Made by a program: the position numbers and the translations under genes | Notes under the pieces: model-generated | Database searches by the model: none | What the model was told of the DNA's origin: nothing | The model's input: the letters and a program-made list of their open reading frames with translations, nothing else | In this document: one piece after another, positions 7,642-15,417 of the stretch | How the letters are laid out: each line of letters begins with the position of its first letter | Position numbering within the stretch: position 1 is the stretch's first letter | DNA from: Euzebya sp051004735 | GTDB lineage: Bacteria; Actinomycetota; Nitriliruptoria; Euzebyales; Euzebyaceae | DNA: 47,398 nt | NCBI GenBank assembly: GCA_051004735.1 | Contig: JBPCKA010000060.1 | Location: 1 to 47,398 of the forward strand | Reading direction: 5' to 3'

Positions 7642-8879
7642 TAGTAGGCGCGCTCCCGGTCACCGATGGCCGTGCCGTTGCTGACCGTGCCGTCGGTGAT
7701 CTGGCCGTTGTCGACCTGGCCGTCGTCGGGGGAGGGCCAGCCGGTCGCGCCCTGACCGCACGGGCCGCCGCTCGCGGCCTGCGAACGGCACTGATCGATC
7801 CTGCCCCCGCCCGCCCATGGCCGGCGACCTATGGCGCGTGGGAGGATGAGTTGCCGACCTGGCTGTCCCGCGACGTGGTCGCGCGCATCAGCCACGATGT
7901 CCGCGTCGTCGCGCGGACCGAGCATCGCCTGCCACGGCGATACGTGACCTTTTCCACCGCGGGGCTGCAATCGGCCCTGTCCGACGGCGACGGGGTGGTC
8001 GAGGTGATCGCTTCCGCGATGGGTATTCGCCAGGATGGGCCGTGGACCAGGATCGTGCTTGAGGGTGGGAGAACGGTGGCCAGCCGGGTGGTTGTGGACG
8101 CCAGCGGGTCCCGGCGAACATTAACCGGTGGACCGCCGCCGGGTCGACGCGCCGCCCAGACGGCGGTCGGGGTGGTCGTGGACAACAGCGCGGAGTTGAC
8201 CGGTGTGATGGGTGAGGCGGTGTTCATGGACTGGCGCCAGGACCACGGACACGATGGTTGGCCGACCTTTCTGTATGCCGTGCCATTGGGGGAGGGAAAG
8301 CTGCTGCTGGAAGAGACGTCACTGGCACGCCGGCCGGGCCTGTCACAGACCGAACTGCATCGCCGCCTGATCAACCGTTTGGCCGCCCGCGGTGTGGACG
8401 TCCCCGGCGACGCCCCCATCGAACGGGTGGCCTTTGTGGTGGACACGCCCCTGACCCGCGGGGTTGGGGCCATCGTGGCGTACGGGGCTGCGGCACCCCT
8501 CATCCATCCGGCCACGGGGTACAGCGTGGCGGTTGCCCTGCAACTGGCCGATCAGGTGGTCGACGCGGTGGACTCGGGGCTGCCCAGCGGGAGGGCCGCG
8601 GCTGCGGCCGCGCGTGAGGTCATCTGGCCCCCCGGTGCCCGACTGGTACATCGTCTGCGACAGCGAGGGCTGGAGTCGCTGCTTGGTCTTCCGCCGGCGG
8701 GGGTGATCGACTTCTTCGAGCTGTTCTTTGGCCTGCCCGAGGTTCATCAGCGGACTTATTTGTCGGATCGGAGTAATCCGATGGCGGTGGCCGCAGCGAT
8801 GTGGGAGGTGTTCTCCCGAGCCGACGGTGGCCTCAAGCGACACCTGTTTCGTTCAGGACGGCCAGATGCCGACTTCTGA
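7500..8879 (+). CDS. Lycopene cyclase-like FAD protein (start uncertain)
   Basis: The protein belongs to the CrtY/CrtL family, which cyclises the ends of lycopene to beta-ionone rings using bound flavin. A dinucleotide fold starts at DLAVVGGGPAGRALTA with the acidic strand end ALIDP. Further family marks are FMDWR, the FLYAVPLGEGKLLLEETSLA strand pair, and AYGAAAPLIHPATGYSVA near the flavin. The only ATG, GTG or TTG in frame before the nucleotide fold is the ATG at 7500. Using it would add ~70 residues of non-homologous sequence overlapping the preceding gene. A CTG at 7701 would give a family-like N-terminus, so a rare start or an indel is possible. No other carotenoid synthesis genes are adjacent. 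Confidence 0.8.
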   Translation: MGHLGEPSPRFDRQGVQRCVDDDVAWYGRHGRPADPGLRRGVAERGVVVGALPVTDGRAVADRAVGDLAVVDLAVVGGGPAGRALTARAAARGLRTALIDPAPARPWPATYGAWEDELPTWLSRDVVARISHDVRVVARTEHRLPRRYVTFSTAGLQSALSDGDGVVEVIASAMGIRQDGPWTRIVLEGGRTVASRVVVDASGSRRTLTGGPPPGRRAAQTAVGVVVDNSAELTGVMGEAVFMDWRQDHGHDGWPTFLYAVPLGEGKLLLEETSLARRPGLSQTELHRRLINRLAARGVDVPGDAPIERVAFVVDTPLTRGVGAIVAYGAAAPLIHPATGYSVAVALQLADQVVDAVDSGLPSGRAAAAAAREVIWPPGARLVHRLRQRGLESLLGLPPAGVIDFFELFFGLPEVHQRTYLSDRSNPMAVAAAMWEVFSRADGGLKRHLFRSGRPDADF

Positions 8880-8917
8880 GCCTGTGCAGACGGCGTGATG
8901 CGTGCAACTATCGCGCC

Positions 8918-9772
8918 ATGACCGAACAGACCAGCCACATCCTGACGCTTGAGTGTTCAGACCAGCCCGGCATCGTGGCACGTATCGCCACCGGCATTGC
9001 CGACCTGGGTGGCAACATCCTGTCCAACGCACAGTTCAGTGAGCCATCGCTGGGGCGGTTCTGTATGCGAACACGGTTCTCGGCACAGATCGATGAACCC
9101 GAGGAGATTGCCGAGATCCTGCGGGGCAACGCCGAGGCCTTTGAGGCGGTGCTTGAGGTGCGTCGGGCTGATCACCGCACACGGACTCTGGTGATGGTTG
9201 GAAAGTTCGATCACTGTCTGCGAGATCTGCTGTACCGCTGGCATGCGGGCGAGTTGCCGGTCGATATCCCACTGGTGGTGTCAAACCACTGGGATCTTCA
9301 ACCTGTCGCCGCCAATTACGGGGTCCCGTTCGTCCACATCCCGGTGACCAGTGACACCAAACCGCAGGCCGAGCAGAAGCTATTGGACCTGATCGAGGAG
9401 CACGACATCGAGTTGACCGTCCTGGCCCGCTACATGCAGATACTGTCGGATGACCTCTGCAAACAGTTGGAAGGTAGAGCCATCAACATCCACCATTCCT
9501 TCCTGCCCGGGTTCAAGGGGGCCAGGCCGTACCACCAGGCATGGACGCGTGGCGTCAAGCTGATCGGGGCGACCGCGCACTACGTCACCGGCGATCTGGA
9601 TGAAGGACCCATCATCGATCAGGGAGTGGCACGGGTCACCCACGCCCACACGGCGGACGACCTTGCCATCCTCGGACGGGATGTCGAGAGAATGGTCCTG
9701 TCGGCCGCCGTCAAGGCCCACACTGAGCAACGGGTGTTCCGCTTCGGTGATCGCACCGTTGTCTTCCAGTAA
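8918..9772 (+). CDS. purU: Formyltetrahydrofolate deformylase
   Basis: PurU hydrolyses 10-formyl-tetrahydrofolate to formate and tetrahydrofolate, balancing one-carbon pools and supplying formate. The 284-residue protein has an N-terminal ACT domain (~8-85, CSDQPGIVARIATGIADLGGNI) and a formyltransferase-like domain from ~95. The active-site block INIHHSFLPGFKGARPYHQA and the following GATAHYV...LDEGPIIDQ carry the conserved His and Asp. The ATG at 8918 is chosen because the ACT domain begins eight residues later. It follows the cyclase gene by 38 bp and may be read with it. Other purine genes (purM, purF, purL) lie 28-37 kb away. Confidence 0.95.
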   Translation: MTEQTSHILTLECSDQPGIVARIATGIADLGGNILSNAQFSEPSLGRFCMRTRFSAQIDEPEEIAEILRGNAEAFEAVLEVRRADHRTRTLVMVGKFDHCLRDLLYRWHAGELPVDIPLVVSNHWDLQPVAANYGVPFVHIPVTSDTKPQAEQKLLDLIEEHDIELTVLARYMQILSDDLCKQLEGRAINIHHSFLPGFKGARPYHQAWTRGVKLIGATAHYVTGDLDEGPIIDQGVARVTHAHTADDLAILGRDVERMVLSAAVKAHTEQRVFRFGDRTVVFQ

Positions 9773-9793
9773 TTAGGCGGCACAAGCTCAGGG

Positions 9794-11827
9794 ATGCCCC
9801 CCAGGATCGTGAAGTCGAGGGCGGCCGTGCGCGGCCGCATGGCGGCGTTTGCCCGTCGAGAACCAGGTCTGTTGGCCTTGGGTGGGATCATCGGGATCCT
9901 CACCGGCCTGCTGGCCTATGGGTTGGTGAAGGTCATCGCCCTGACCCAGGCAGTCGCCTTCGGTGATCAGGCCAGTTCTCTGCGCACCGTCCTGGTTCCG
10001 ACCGTGGGAGCCCTGATCGTCGGCACACTGGTGACCTACTGGGTACCGGAGGTCTCCGGCGGGGGGATCGTCGAGGTCATGCGCACCATCGCGCTGCGAG
10101 GTGGCCGCTTTCGCAAGCGGGTGCCGGCGGGGATGCTGATTGCCTCCGGGCTGGCCCTGGGTACCGGCGGGTCGGGCGGACGCGAGGCCCCGATCGTGCT
10201 GGGGGGTGGAGCCATCGGGGGGCTGATGGGCACCTTGTTCCGGGTTGATGAGGACCGGATGCGCACTCTGGTCGCGGCCGGGGCCGCAGCCGGGATCGGC
10301 GCGTCCTTCAACGCCCCGATCGGCGGGATGCTGTTCGCCATCGAGTTGATCCTGGGACGCCTGTCGGCCAGGTCGCTGCAGGTCGTGGTGCTGGCGTCGG
10401 TCGCCGCATCGGTGACGGCCCGTGAGTTGGTCGGCCCCGAAATTGTCTTTGAGTCCCGCCGGGAATACGGCCTGTCCGATCCGCGTGAGCTGATCGGCTA
10501 CGCCGTTATCGGAATCCTGGCTGCGCTGGTCGGGATCGCGTTTCTGCATGGTGAGCGAATTGGTCACACCCTGTTCCAGCGATTGCCACTTGCCCGGCCC
10601 CTTCGCATTGGACTTGGGGGTCTGGGAGTCGGCGTGATCGCGCTGGCCGTGCCCGAGGTGCTGGGCAGTGGTCATCTGCTGCCGCCGATCTTCGGAAACA
10701 CCGAACCGATCAAGTCCATGATCGAGGGCAACGCGGGCGGTTCGGGCCTTGAGGCAGTCCGGTTCCTGCTGATCCTGCTGATCGCGAAGTTCGGCGCGAC
10801 GATGCTGTCGGTCACCTCCGGCAACGCCGTCGGCAGCCTGTTGCCCACACTGTTCACCGGCGCGGCCCTGGGCGGGGCAGTCGGCCACGCCGTGGACCTG
10901 GTGCTTCCGGGGGCGGCGATCGAGCCCGGCGCGTTCGCGCTGGTCGGGATGGCCGCGGTGTTCGCGGCGGCCGCCCGGGCACCGTTGACCAGCATCCTGA
11001 TCGTCTTTGAGTTGACCGGGGACTACGGGCTGGTCCTGCCGCTGATGTTTGCCGCTGGTCTGGCGACGTTCGTGGCGGACAGGATGGCACCCGAGGGCAT
11101 CTACACCGATCCCTTGCGTCGCCAGGGGGTGGTCTTTGATGAGCCTGAGGAGATCGACGTCATGCAGTCCGTCGTGGTCGAGGAGGTCATGACCACCGAT
11201 CCTCCGACGGTTCCCTTTGACCTGGCCGTCCGTGATCTGCAGTTCCGTTTCGCACAGAGCGGACACCACGGGTATGCGGTCACCGACGAATCGGGCGGGT
11301 TGTTCGGCGTTGTGACCCTGTCCGACATGCCCGATGATGACATCCCCGCCGAGATGACCGTGGCCGACATCTGTGCCCGCAAGCCGCTGACTGTGGCCCC
11401 CACCACCCCGGTCTTCCGGGCACTGCACCGGATGGCCACCGCCGACATCGGGCGACTGCCGGTGGTCGATGTGGACGCCAGTCCGACTCTGGTGGGGATG
11501 CTGCGTCGAAATGACATCATCGACGCCTACCGCACGGCGGTGAACCGAGGGGTGGGCCTGCAGCACCGCAGGGACCGCAGCACCATCCGTGACCTGGCCG
11601 GGGTGCACTTCCTTGAGTTGACTGTGACCCCCGGGTCAGTGGTGGACGGGACCGCGCTGCGGGATCTGTCCCTGCCGGAGGGCACCACCCTCACCAGCGT
11701 CCGGCGCGATGGCCGCCTGATCGTCCCACGAGGCGACACCGTGCTGCTGGCCGGCGATGAGATCGTCGCCCTGTCCGACCCCGATCACACTGACCCACTG
11801 TTGGCGATGTTTCTTCACGAGACCTGA
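9794..11827 (+). CDS. ClC-family chloride channel/antiporter with CBS pair and TrkA-C domain
   Basis: The 677-residue protein has a ClC core at ~20-430 with many membrane helices. The filter block reads GTGGSGGREAPIVLGGG, keeping the gating Glu of the GREGP motif but with Ala in place of the second Gly. FNAPIGGMLFAIE and GNAVGSLLPTLFTGAALGG are further ClC marks. The first filter segment is SGGGIVEV rather than GSGIP, typical of a divergent prokaryotic clade. Two CBS domains (~460-575) and a TrkA-C/RCK-C-like domain (~590-670) form a cytoplasmic regulatory tail, presumably ligand-sensing. Substrate (chloride, fluoride or other) and mode (channel or antiporter) are not settled. The last nine residues before the His-Glu-Thr end are duplicated at 15.37 kb. 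Confidence 0.9.
   Translation: MPPRIVKSRAAVRGRMAAFARREPGLLALGGIIGILTGLLAYGLVKVIALTQAVAFGDQASSLRTVLVPTVGALIVGTLVTYWVPEVSGGGIVEVMRTIALRGGRFRKRVPAGMLIASGLALGTGGSGGREAPIVLGGGAIGGLMGTLFRVDEDRMRTLVAAGAAAGIGASFNAPIGGMLFAIELILGRLSARSLQVVVLASVAASVTARELVGPEIVFESRREYGLSDPRELIGYAVIGILAALVGIAFLHGERIGHTLFQRLPLARPLRIGLGGLGVGVIALAVPEVLGSGHLLPPIFGNTEPIKSMIEGNAGGSGLEAVRFLLILLIAKFGATMLSVTSGNAVGSLLPTLFTGAALGGAVGHAVDLVLPGAAIEPGAFALVGMAAVFAAAARAPLTSILIVFELTGDYGLVLPLMFAAGLATFVADRMAPEGIYTDPLRRQGVVFDEPEEIDVMQSVVVEEVMTTDPPTVPFDLAVRDLQFRFAQSGHHGYAVTDESGGLFGVVTLSDMPDDDIPAEMTVADICARKPLTVAPTTPVFRALHRMATADIGRLPVVDVDASPTLVGMLRRNDIIDAYRTAVNRGVGLQHRRDRSTIRDLAGVHFLELTVTPGSVVDGTALRDLSLPEGTTLTSVRRDGRLIVPRGDTVLLAGDEIVALSDPDHTDPLLAMFLHET
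11792..11815 (+). repeat. 24-bp direct repeat, copy A (end of ClC gene)
   Basis: These 24 bases, beginning GACCCACTGTTGG and ending GTTTCTT, encode the DPLLAMFL end of the ClC protein. They recur without mismatch at 15369-15392. A second shared segment, ATCAGAACGGGA, follows at 11856-11867 here and at 15417-15428 there. Together the copies bracket the subtilase gene and its debris. Confidence 0.85.
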
Positions 11828-12021
11828 GCGGGCGCCGTCGGGTCAAGACGTCGGAATCAGAACGGGAATGCAGCCGCTTGGGACCAGGTCCCTCCGTTCA
11901 GCCGTTGCAGGTCATCGTGCAGCAGCACCCCGGCGGCAGAGGTGCCGCCAGCCCAATGGCGAGTTCTACACTAAAGTGGGGTGGCCCTTCAGGTCCTGTC
12001 CGCAGCTGCCGATGAAGGGGT

Positions 12022-14946
12022 ATGCGTCGCAGCCTGCACCACCGTCTGGCCATGCCCCTCGCCCTCGCCCTGGTAGCAGTGCTGGCCGGAGGGCCCGCCG
12101 CCGCCCAGGCCCCCCGGCAACCCAGCCAGTCAATCATCGTGGCGACCGACGGAGGACCCGCGGCTGGATCGGCCGTCCGTGCGCAGGCCGACGGCCCGAT
12201 CGAGCAGATCGGTCCGCGGATCCTCGTCGTCCAGGTCCCCGATGCCGCCGCGGCCATCGATGCCTTGCAGCATCACCCCGGCATCCGCTACGCCGAGCCG
12301 GACCACCCGCTCTACGCCACCGCGACGCCACCGGACGACACCTATTTCGGGCTCCTGTGGGGTCTGCACAACACCGGTCAGTCCGGTGGTACCCCAGGGG
12401 CTGACATCGAGGCCCTCGCGGCGTGGGACCACCTGGACACCCTGCAACCGAGCACCGTCGTCGTCGGGGTGACCGACAGCGGCATCGACGCCACCCACCC
12501 GGACCTGACCGGCCGCATGTGGCGCAACTCCGGTGCACTCAGTCAGTGCCCGACGGGCGCGACCGGCTTCGACTTCGTCACGGGCGTCTGTGCCAGCGGC
12601 TCGACAGACGGACACGGCCATGGCACCCACGTCGCCGGCACCATCGGTGCCGCCATCGGCAACAGCACCGGCGTCGCCGGCGTCGCGCCGAACGCCCAGC
12701 TGCTGGACCTGCGGTTCATGGACGCGACGGGTGCCGGCAGTACTTCGGGAGCCGTCGCGGCGATCACCATGGCCACCGACCTGGCCAAGGCCGGCGTGTC
12801 GCTGCGCGTCATCAACGCCTCGTGGGGAGGTGACAGCGACTCCTCCGCCCTACGGCAGGCCATCAGCGACGCGGGTGCCGCAGGCATCGTGGTCGTCACC
12901 ACCGCCGGGAACGTCGGCCGGGACATCGATGTCCTGCCCTTCTACCCCTGCAGTTACAACCTGGCCAACGTCGTCTGCGTGGGTGCGTCCGGCCGCACCG
13001 ATGCCCGGGCAAGCTACACCAACTACGGTGCCACCTCGGTCGACCTCGCCGCGCCGGGCACGGCGATCATGTCGACCTGGCCGGGGGGCTCCTACCAGTA
13101 CCTTGACGGCACCTCGATGGCCGCGCCGCACGTCGCGGGGGTGGTCGCCATGCTGGCGGGCACCTGCGCCACCTCGCCTGCGGCCGCAAAGGCTGCACTC
13201 CTCGCAGGCGTCGACCCCGTCACGTCCTTCCAGGGACTGTGGGTGACCGCGGGTCGCCTGAACGGCGCCGGCTCGTTGGCATCCGCATGTGCGGGCAGGC
13301 CCGGGGCACCCGGTCCCGCCCTTCTGGGGCCGTCAAACCAGGTCGTGTCGTGGGTGTCGGGCGGGGGGCAGACGTTCTTGCTGGAACGGCGCCCGACCGG
13401 CGCCTCCACGTGGTCCGCGGTCGGGCCTGCCTCGTCCGAACCCCAGGCGGACCTCTCGACGCTACCCGAGGGCCGCATGGACCTGCGCGTCGTAGGAGAC
13501 GTCAGCGGGCGCAAGGTGACGTCGTCGACGACGGCCGGGGTGGTCATCGACCGGTCAGAGCCGACGGTGTCCATCAGCGGTTGTCCTACCCAGGAAGTGT
13601 CCTTGGGCGCAGCGCTGACCGTCACCGTCGCAGCGGGCGACGCCTGGTCGGGTCTGGCCCAGGACCCAAGCGGCGTGCACAGCCTCGACACGACCTCAGC
13701 CGGAACCCTGATCAGGACCTTCACCGCCCTCGACCGAGTCGGGCTCAGCCGCTCGGTGGACTGCACCTACTCGGTCCTGGCGCAGACCTCAGGCGGAGGC
13801 GGGACGTCGGGCGGTGATGGCGGTGGCGGTGGTGGGCTGCCGACCGCGCCGCTGCCGACCGCGCCGCTGCCGGATGAGCCGGTCGACCCTGAGGAGGGAG
13901 GTGGGTTCGTGGGCGGTGCCATCGAGGCACCAAGGCGGATCGCGTCCCCCGACGCCACCACGGCGGCCGTGCAAATCTCCGCACTGCGCTTCGGTGACGC
14001 GGGCACCATGATCACCCGGTTCGCCACGTGGTCCCAGACCCCTGACCCTCCCGAGGGCCCTGACCTTCCCCAGGCAGCGCACGCCGTCCTGGCCCGCGAC
14101 GACGAGTTCGCTGATGCGATGGCTGGCGCCTCGCTGTCCGGCGCGGGACCCCTGCTGCTGACGTCGGCCGAGAGTCTGGACAGCGGCGTGGCCGCCGAGC
14201 TGCAGCGCATCCTGCCCGACGGCGGCGTGGTGTACCTGCTGGGCGGAGAGCGCGCCCTGCCTGCCGCCATCGCCGACCAGGTGAGGTCCCTCGGGTTCGC
14301 CGTCCGGAGGCTGGCCGGCCCGACGCGTGTCGAGACGGCGCTGCAGGTGGCGGACGCCGTCGTGGCGTTGGCGAGCGGCACCTCCAGCGACGTGCTCGTC
14401 GCCCGCGCCCACGGGCCGCAGGACAACCCGACGGCGGCGTGGGCTGATGCGATCAGCGCCGGGGCCCACGGCGCGCGGACGACCACCCCTGTGGTGCTGA
14501 CGGCCGGCGAGTCGCTGCACCCCGCGGTCGCCGAATGGATCCGCGCCAGCGGACGACGTCCGGTCCTGCTGGGCGGGGAGGCCGCCCTTACGTCGGCGGT
14601 CGCGGGGGCCCTGCCGGGTGCGGAGCGGGTGGCCGGTCCCGACCGCGCAGCGACGGCTGCCGCTGTCGCCGGGCAGCTTTGGGGGCAGCCGGCGCCGCTG
14701 GCGGCGGCGGTGGTCATCAACGGTTGGCACGACCGCGGCTGGGCGTTCGGGCTGGCCGCTGCGGGTCTGGCGGCGGACGTGGGCGCGCCGCTGCTGCTCG
14801 TAGGCGGGACAGTCCCGCCGGCGACCGCCGCGCTGCTCGGCTGCGCGACCGCCGGAGGCCCAGGGACGCGCATCACGGTCCTCGGCGACGAGGATGTCGT
14901 GTCGTTGGCGGTGCAGCAGGCCCTGGACGTGGCCGCCGCCTGCTGA
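12022..14946 (+). CDS. Secreted subtilisin-like protease (S8) fused to CWB2 repeats
   Basis: The 974-residue protein has a signal peptide (core ~11-24, cleavage near AAA-QA) and an inhibitor-like propeptide (~36-100). The S8 domain (~110-420) has a complete catalytic set: Asp152 in VTDSGIDATHPDL, His200 in HGHGTHVAG, oxyanion Asn297 in TAGN, and Ser365 in DGTSMAAPHVAG. A beta-rich spacer (~430-590) leads to a Gly-rich hinge with a LPTAP repeat and then three CWB2 modules to the C-terminus, ending in Cys. It is probably a wall-attached protease. The ATG at 12022 has AAGGGG only 1 nt upstream; ATG 12052 is an alternative but would shorten the basic N-terminus of the signal. The gene lies in a segment bracketed by a duplicated ClC gene end, which suggests acquisition by transfer. 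Confidence 0.92.
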   Translation: MRRSLHHRLAMPLALALVAVLAGGPAAAQAPRQPSQSIIVATDGGPAAGSAVRAQADGPIEQIGPRILVVQVPDAAAAIDALQHHPGIRYAEPDHPLYATATPPDDTYFGLLWGLHNTGQSGGTPGADIEALAAWDHLDTLQPSTVVVGVTDSGIDATHPDLTGRMWRNSGALSQCPTGATGFDFVTGVCASGSTDGHGHGTHVAGTIGAAIGNSTGVAGVAPNAQLLDLRFMDATGAGSTSGAVAAITMATDLAKAGVSLRVINASWGGDSDSSALRQAISDAGAAGIVVVTTAGNVGRDIDVLPFYPCSYNLANVVCVGASGRTDARASYTNYGATSVDLAAPGTAIMSTWPGGSYQYLDGTSMAAPHVAGVVAMLAGTCATSPAAAKAALLAGVDPVTSFQGLWVTAGRLNGAGSLASACAGRPGAPGPALLGPSNQVVSWVSGGGQTFLLERRPTGASTWSAVGPASSEPQADLSTLPEGRMDLRVVGDVSGRKVTSSTTAGVVIDRSEPTVSISGCPTQEVSLGAALTVTVAAGDAWSGLAQDPSGVHSLDTTSAGTLIRTFTALDRVGLSRSVDCTYSVLAQTSGGGGTSGGDGGGGGGLPTAPLPTAPLPDEPVDPEEGGGFVGGAIEAPRRIASPDATTAAVQISALRFGDAGTMITRFATWSQTPDPPEGPDLPQAAHAVLARDDEFADAMAGASLSGAGPLLLTSAESLDSGVAAELQRILPDGGVVYLLGGERALPAAIADQVRSLGFAVRRLAGPTRVETALQVADAVVALASGTSSDVLVARAHGPQDNPTAAWADAISAGAHGARTTTPVVLTAGESLHPAVAEWIRASGRRPVLLGGEAALTSAVAGALPGAERVAGPDRAATAAAVAGQLWGQPAPLAAAVVINGWHDRGWAFGLAAAGLAADVGAPLLLVGGTVPPATAALLGCATAGGPGTRITVLGDEDVVSLAVQQALDVAAAC

Positions 14947-14965
14947 TCGAGCAGGTGCTCGCCGC

Positions 14966-15121
14966 GTGATCAACGGCTGCGCTGCCGCGATCGACTGGTA
15001 CACCGAGGTCTTCGGTGCCACGGAGATCAGCCCCCGCATGACCGGCCCCGACGGGTCCGTCGGTCATGCCGAGATCAGCATCGGCGACCCCGTCATCATG
15101 ATGGGCGATGAGTGGCCGGCG
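14966..15121 (+). pseudogene. Fragment of a VOC/glyoxalase (PhnB-like) gene
   Basis: About 52 codons read as the N-terminal half of a vicinal-oxygen-chelate protein: AAAIDWYTEVFGATE, then GPDGSVGHAEISIGDPVIMM and DEWPA. This is the standard PhnB-like beginning, but it lacks the first residues and stops matching at ~15121, where unrelated sequence takes over. It starts 19 bp after the subtilase stop. It is a truncated remnant, not a working gene. Confidence 0.75.
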
Positions 15122-15248
15122 GCGCTGCACTCCCGTTCGGCGGGAGGGGTCAGATGCAGCCAACCTGCCACATGTCCCAGCCATCGCCGTGCGCCAGCCC
15201 GACACCCAGCCGGCGACGCTCCGTGTAGACGGGGTCCCCGGACTCGGG

Positions 15249-15365
15249 TCTGACAGAGTAGGGCTCGGCGCCCAGGTCTCCAAAGATGGCATCTGGTATC
15301 TGATCGCCGGGACCGAAAGGGGTCGACGGTTCTTCCGGGTCGATCGGATCGCCAAAGCCCAGGCC
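15249..15365 (+). pseudogene. Fragment of a WYL-domain regulator gene
   Basis: About 39 codons encode VGLGAQVSKDGIWYLIAGTE followed by RGRRFFRVDRI, the core of a WYL domain with its namesake Trp-Tyr-Leu. There is no helix-turn-helix part before it, and the match ends where the copied ClC gene end begins at 15366. The frame continues without a stop across that junction, giving a chimeric open frame that is unlikely to make a functional protein. WYL regulators often guard defence loci, but this piece is too short to act. Confidence 0.7.
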
Positions 15366-15368
15366 ACC

Positions 15369-15392
15369 GACCCACTGTTGGCGATGTTTCTT
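15369..15392 (+). repeat. 24-bp direct repeat, copy B (displaced end of ClC gene)
   Basis: This copy is identical to 11792-11815 and encodes TDPLLAMFL in the same reading sense, but no ClC gene precedes it. It is followed at 15417-15428 by ATCAGAACGGGA, which is also found after copy A. In this copy that segment holds the stop codon of the DUF222/HNH gene on the other strand. The two copies mark the borders of the ~3.6 kb accessory segment. Confidence 0.85.
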
Positions 15393-15417
15393 GACGAACT
15401 CTGGGCCCGGCCCGTCA

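Noticed and set aside
9788..11608. A 606-codon open frame on the minus strand opposite the ClC gene
   Set aside because: Low-complexity, rich in Gln, Gly, Asp and His, with no family resemblance. It is the expected antisense artefact of a GC-rich gene with clear ClC motifs on the plus strand.
13767..15039. Two long minus-strand frames opposite the CWB2 part of the subtilase gene
   Set aside because: Both are Arg/Pro/Ala/Ser-rich artefacts. The plus strand encodes recognisable CWB2 repeats continuous with the protease.
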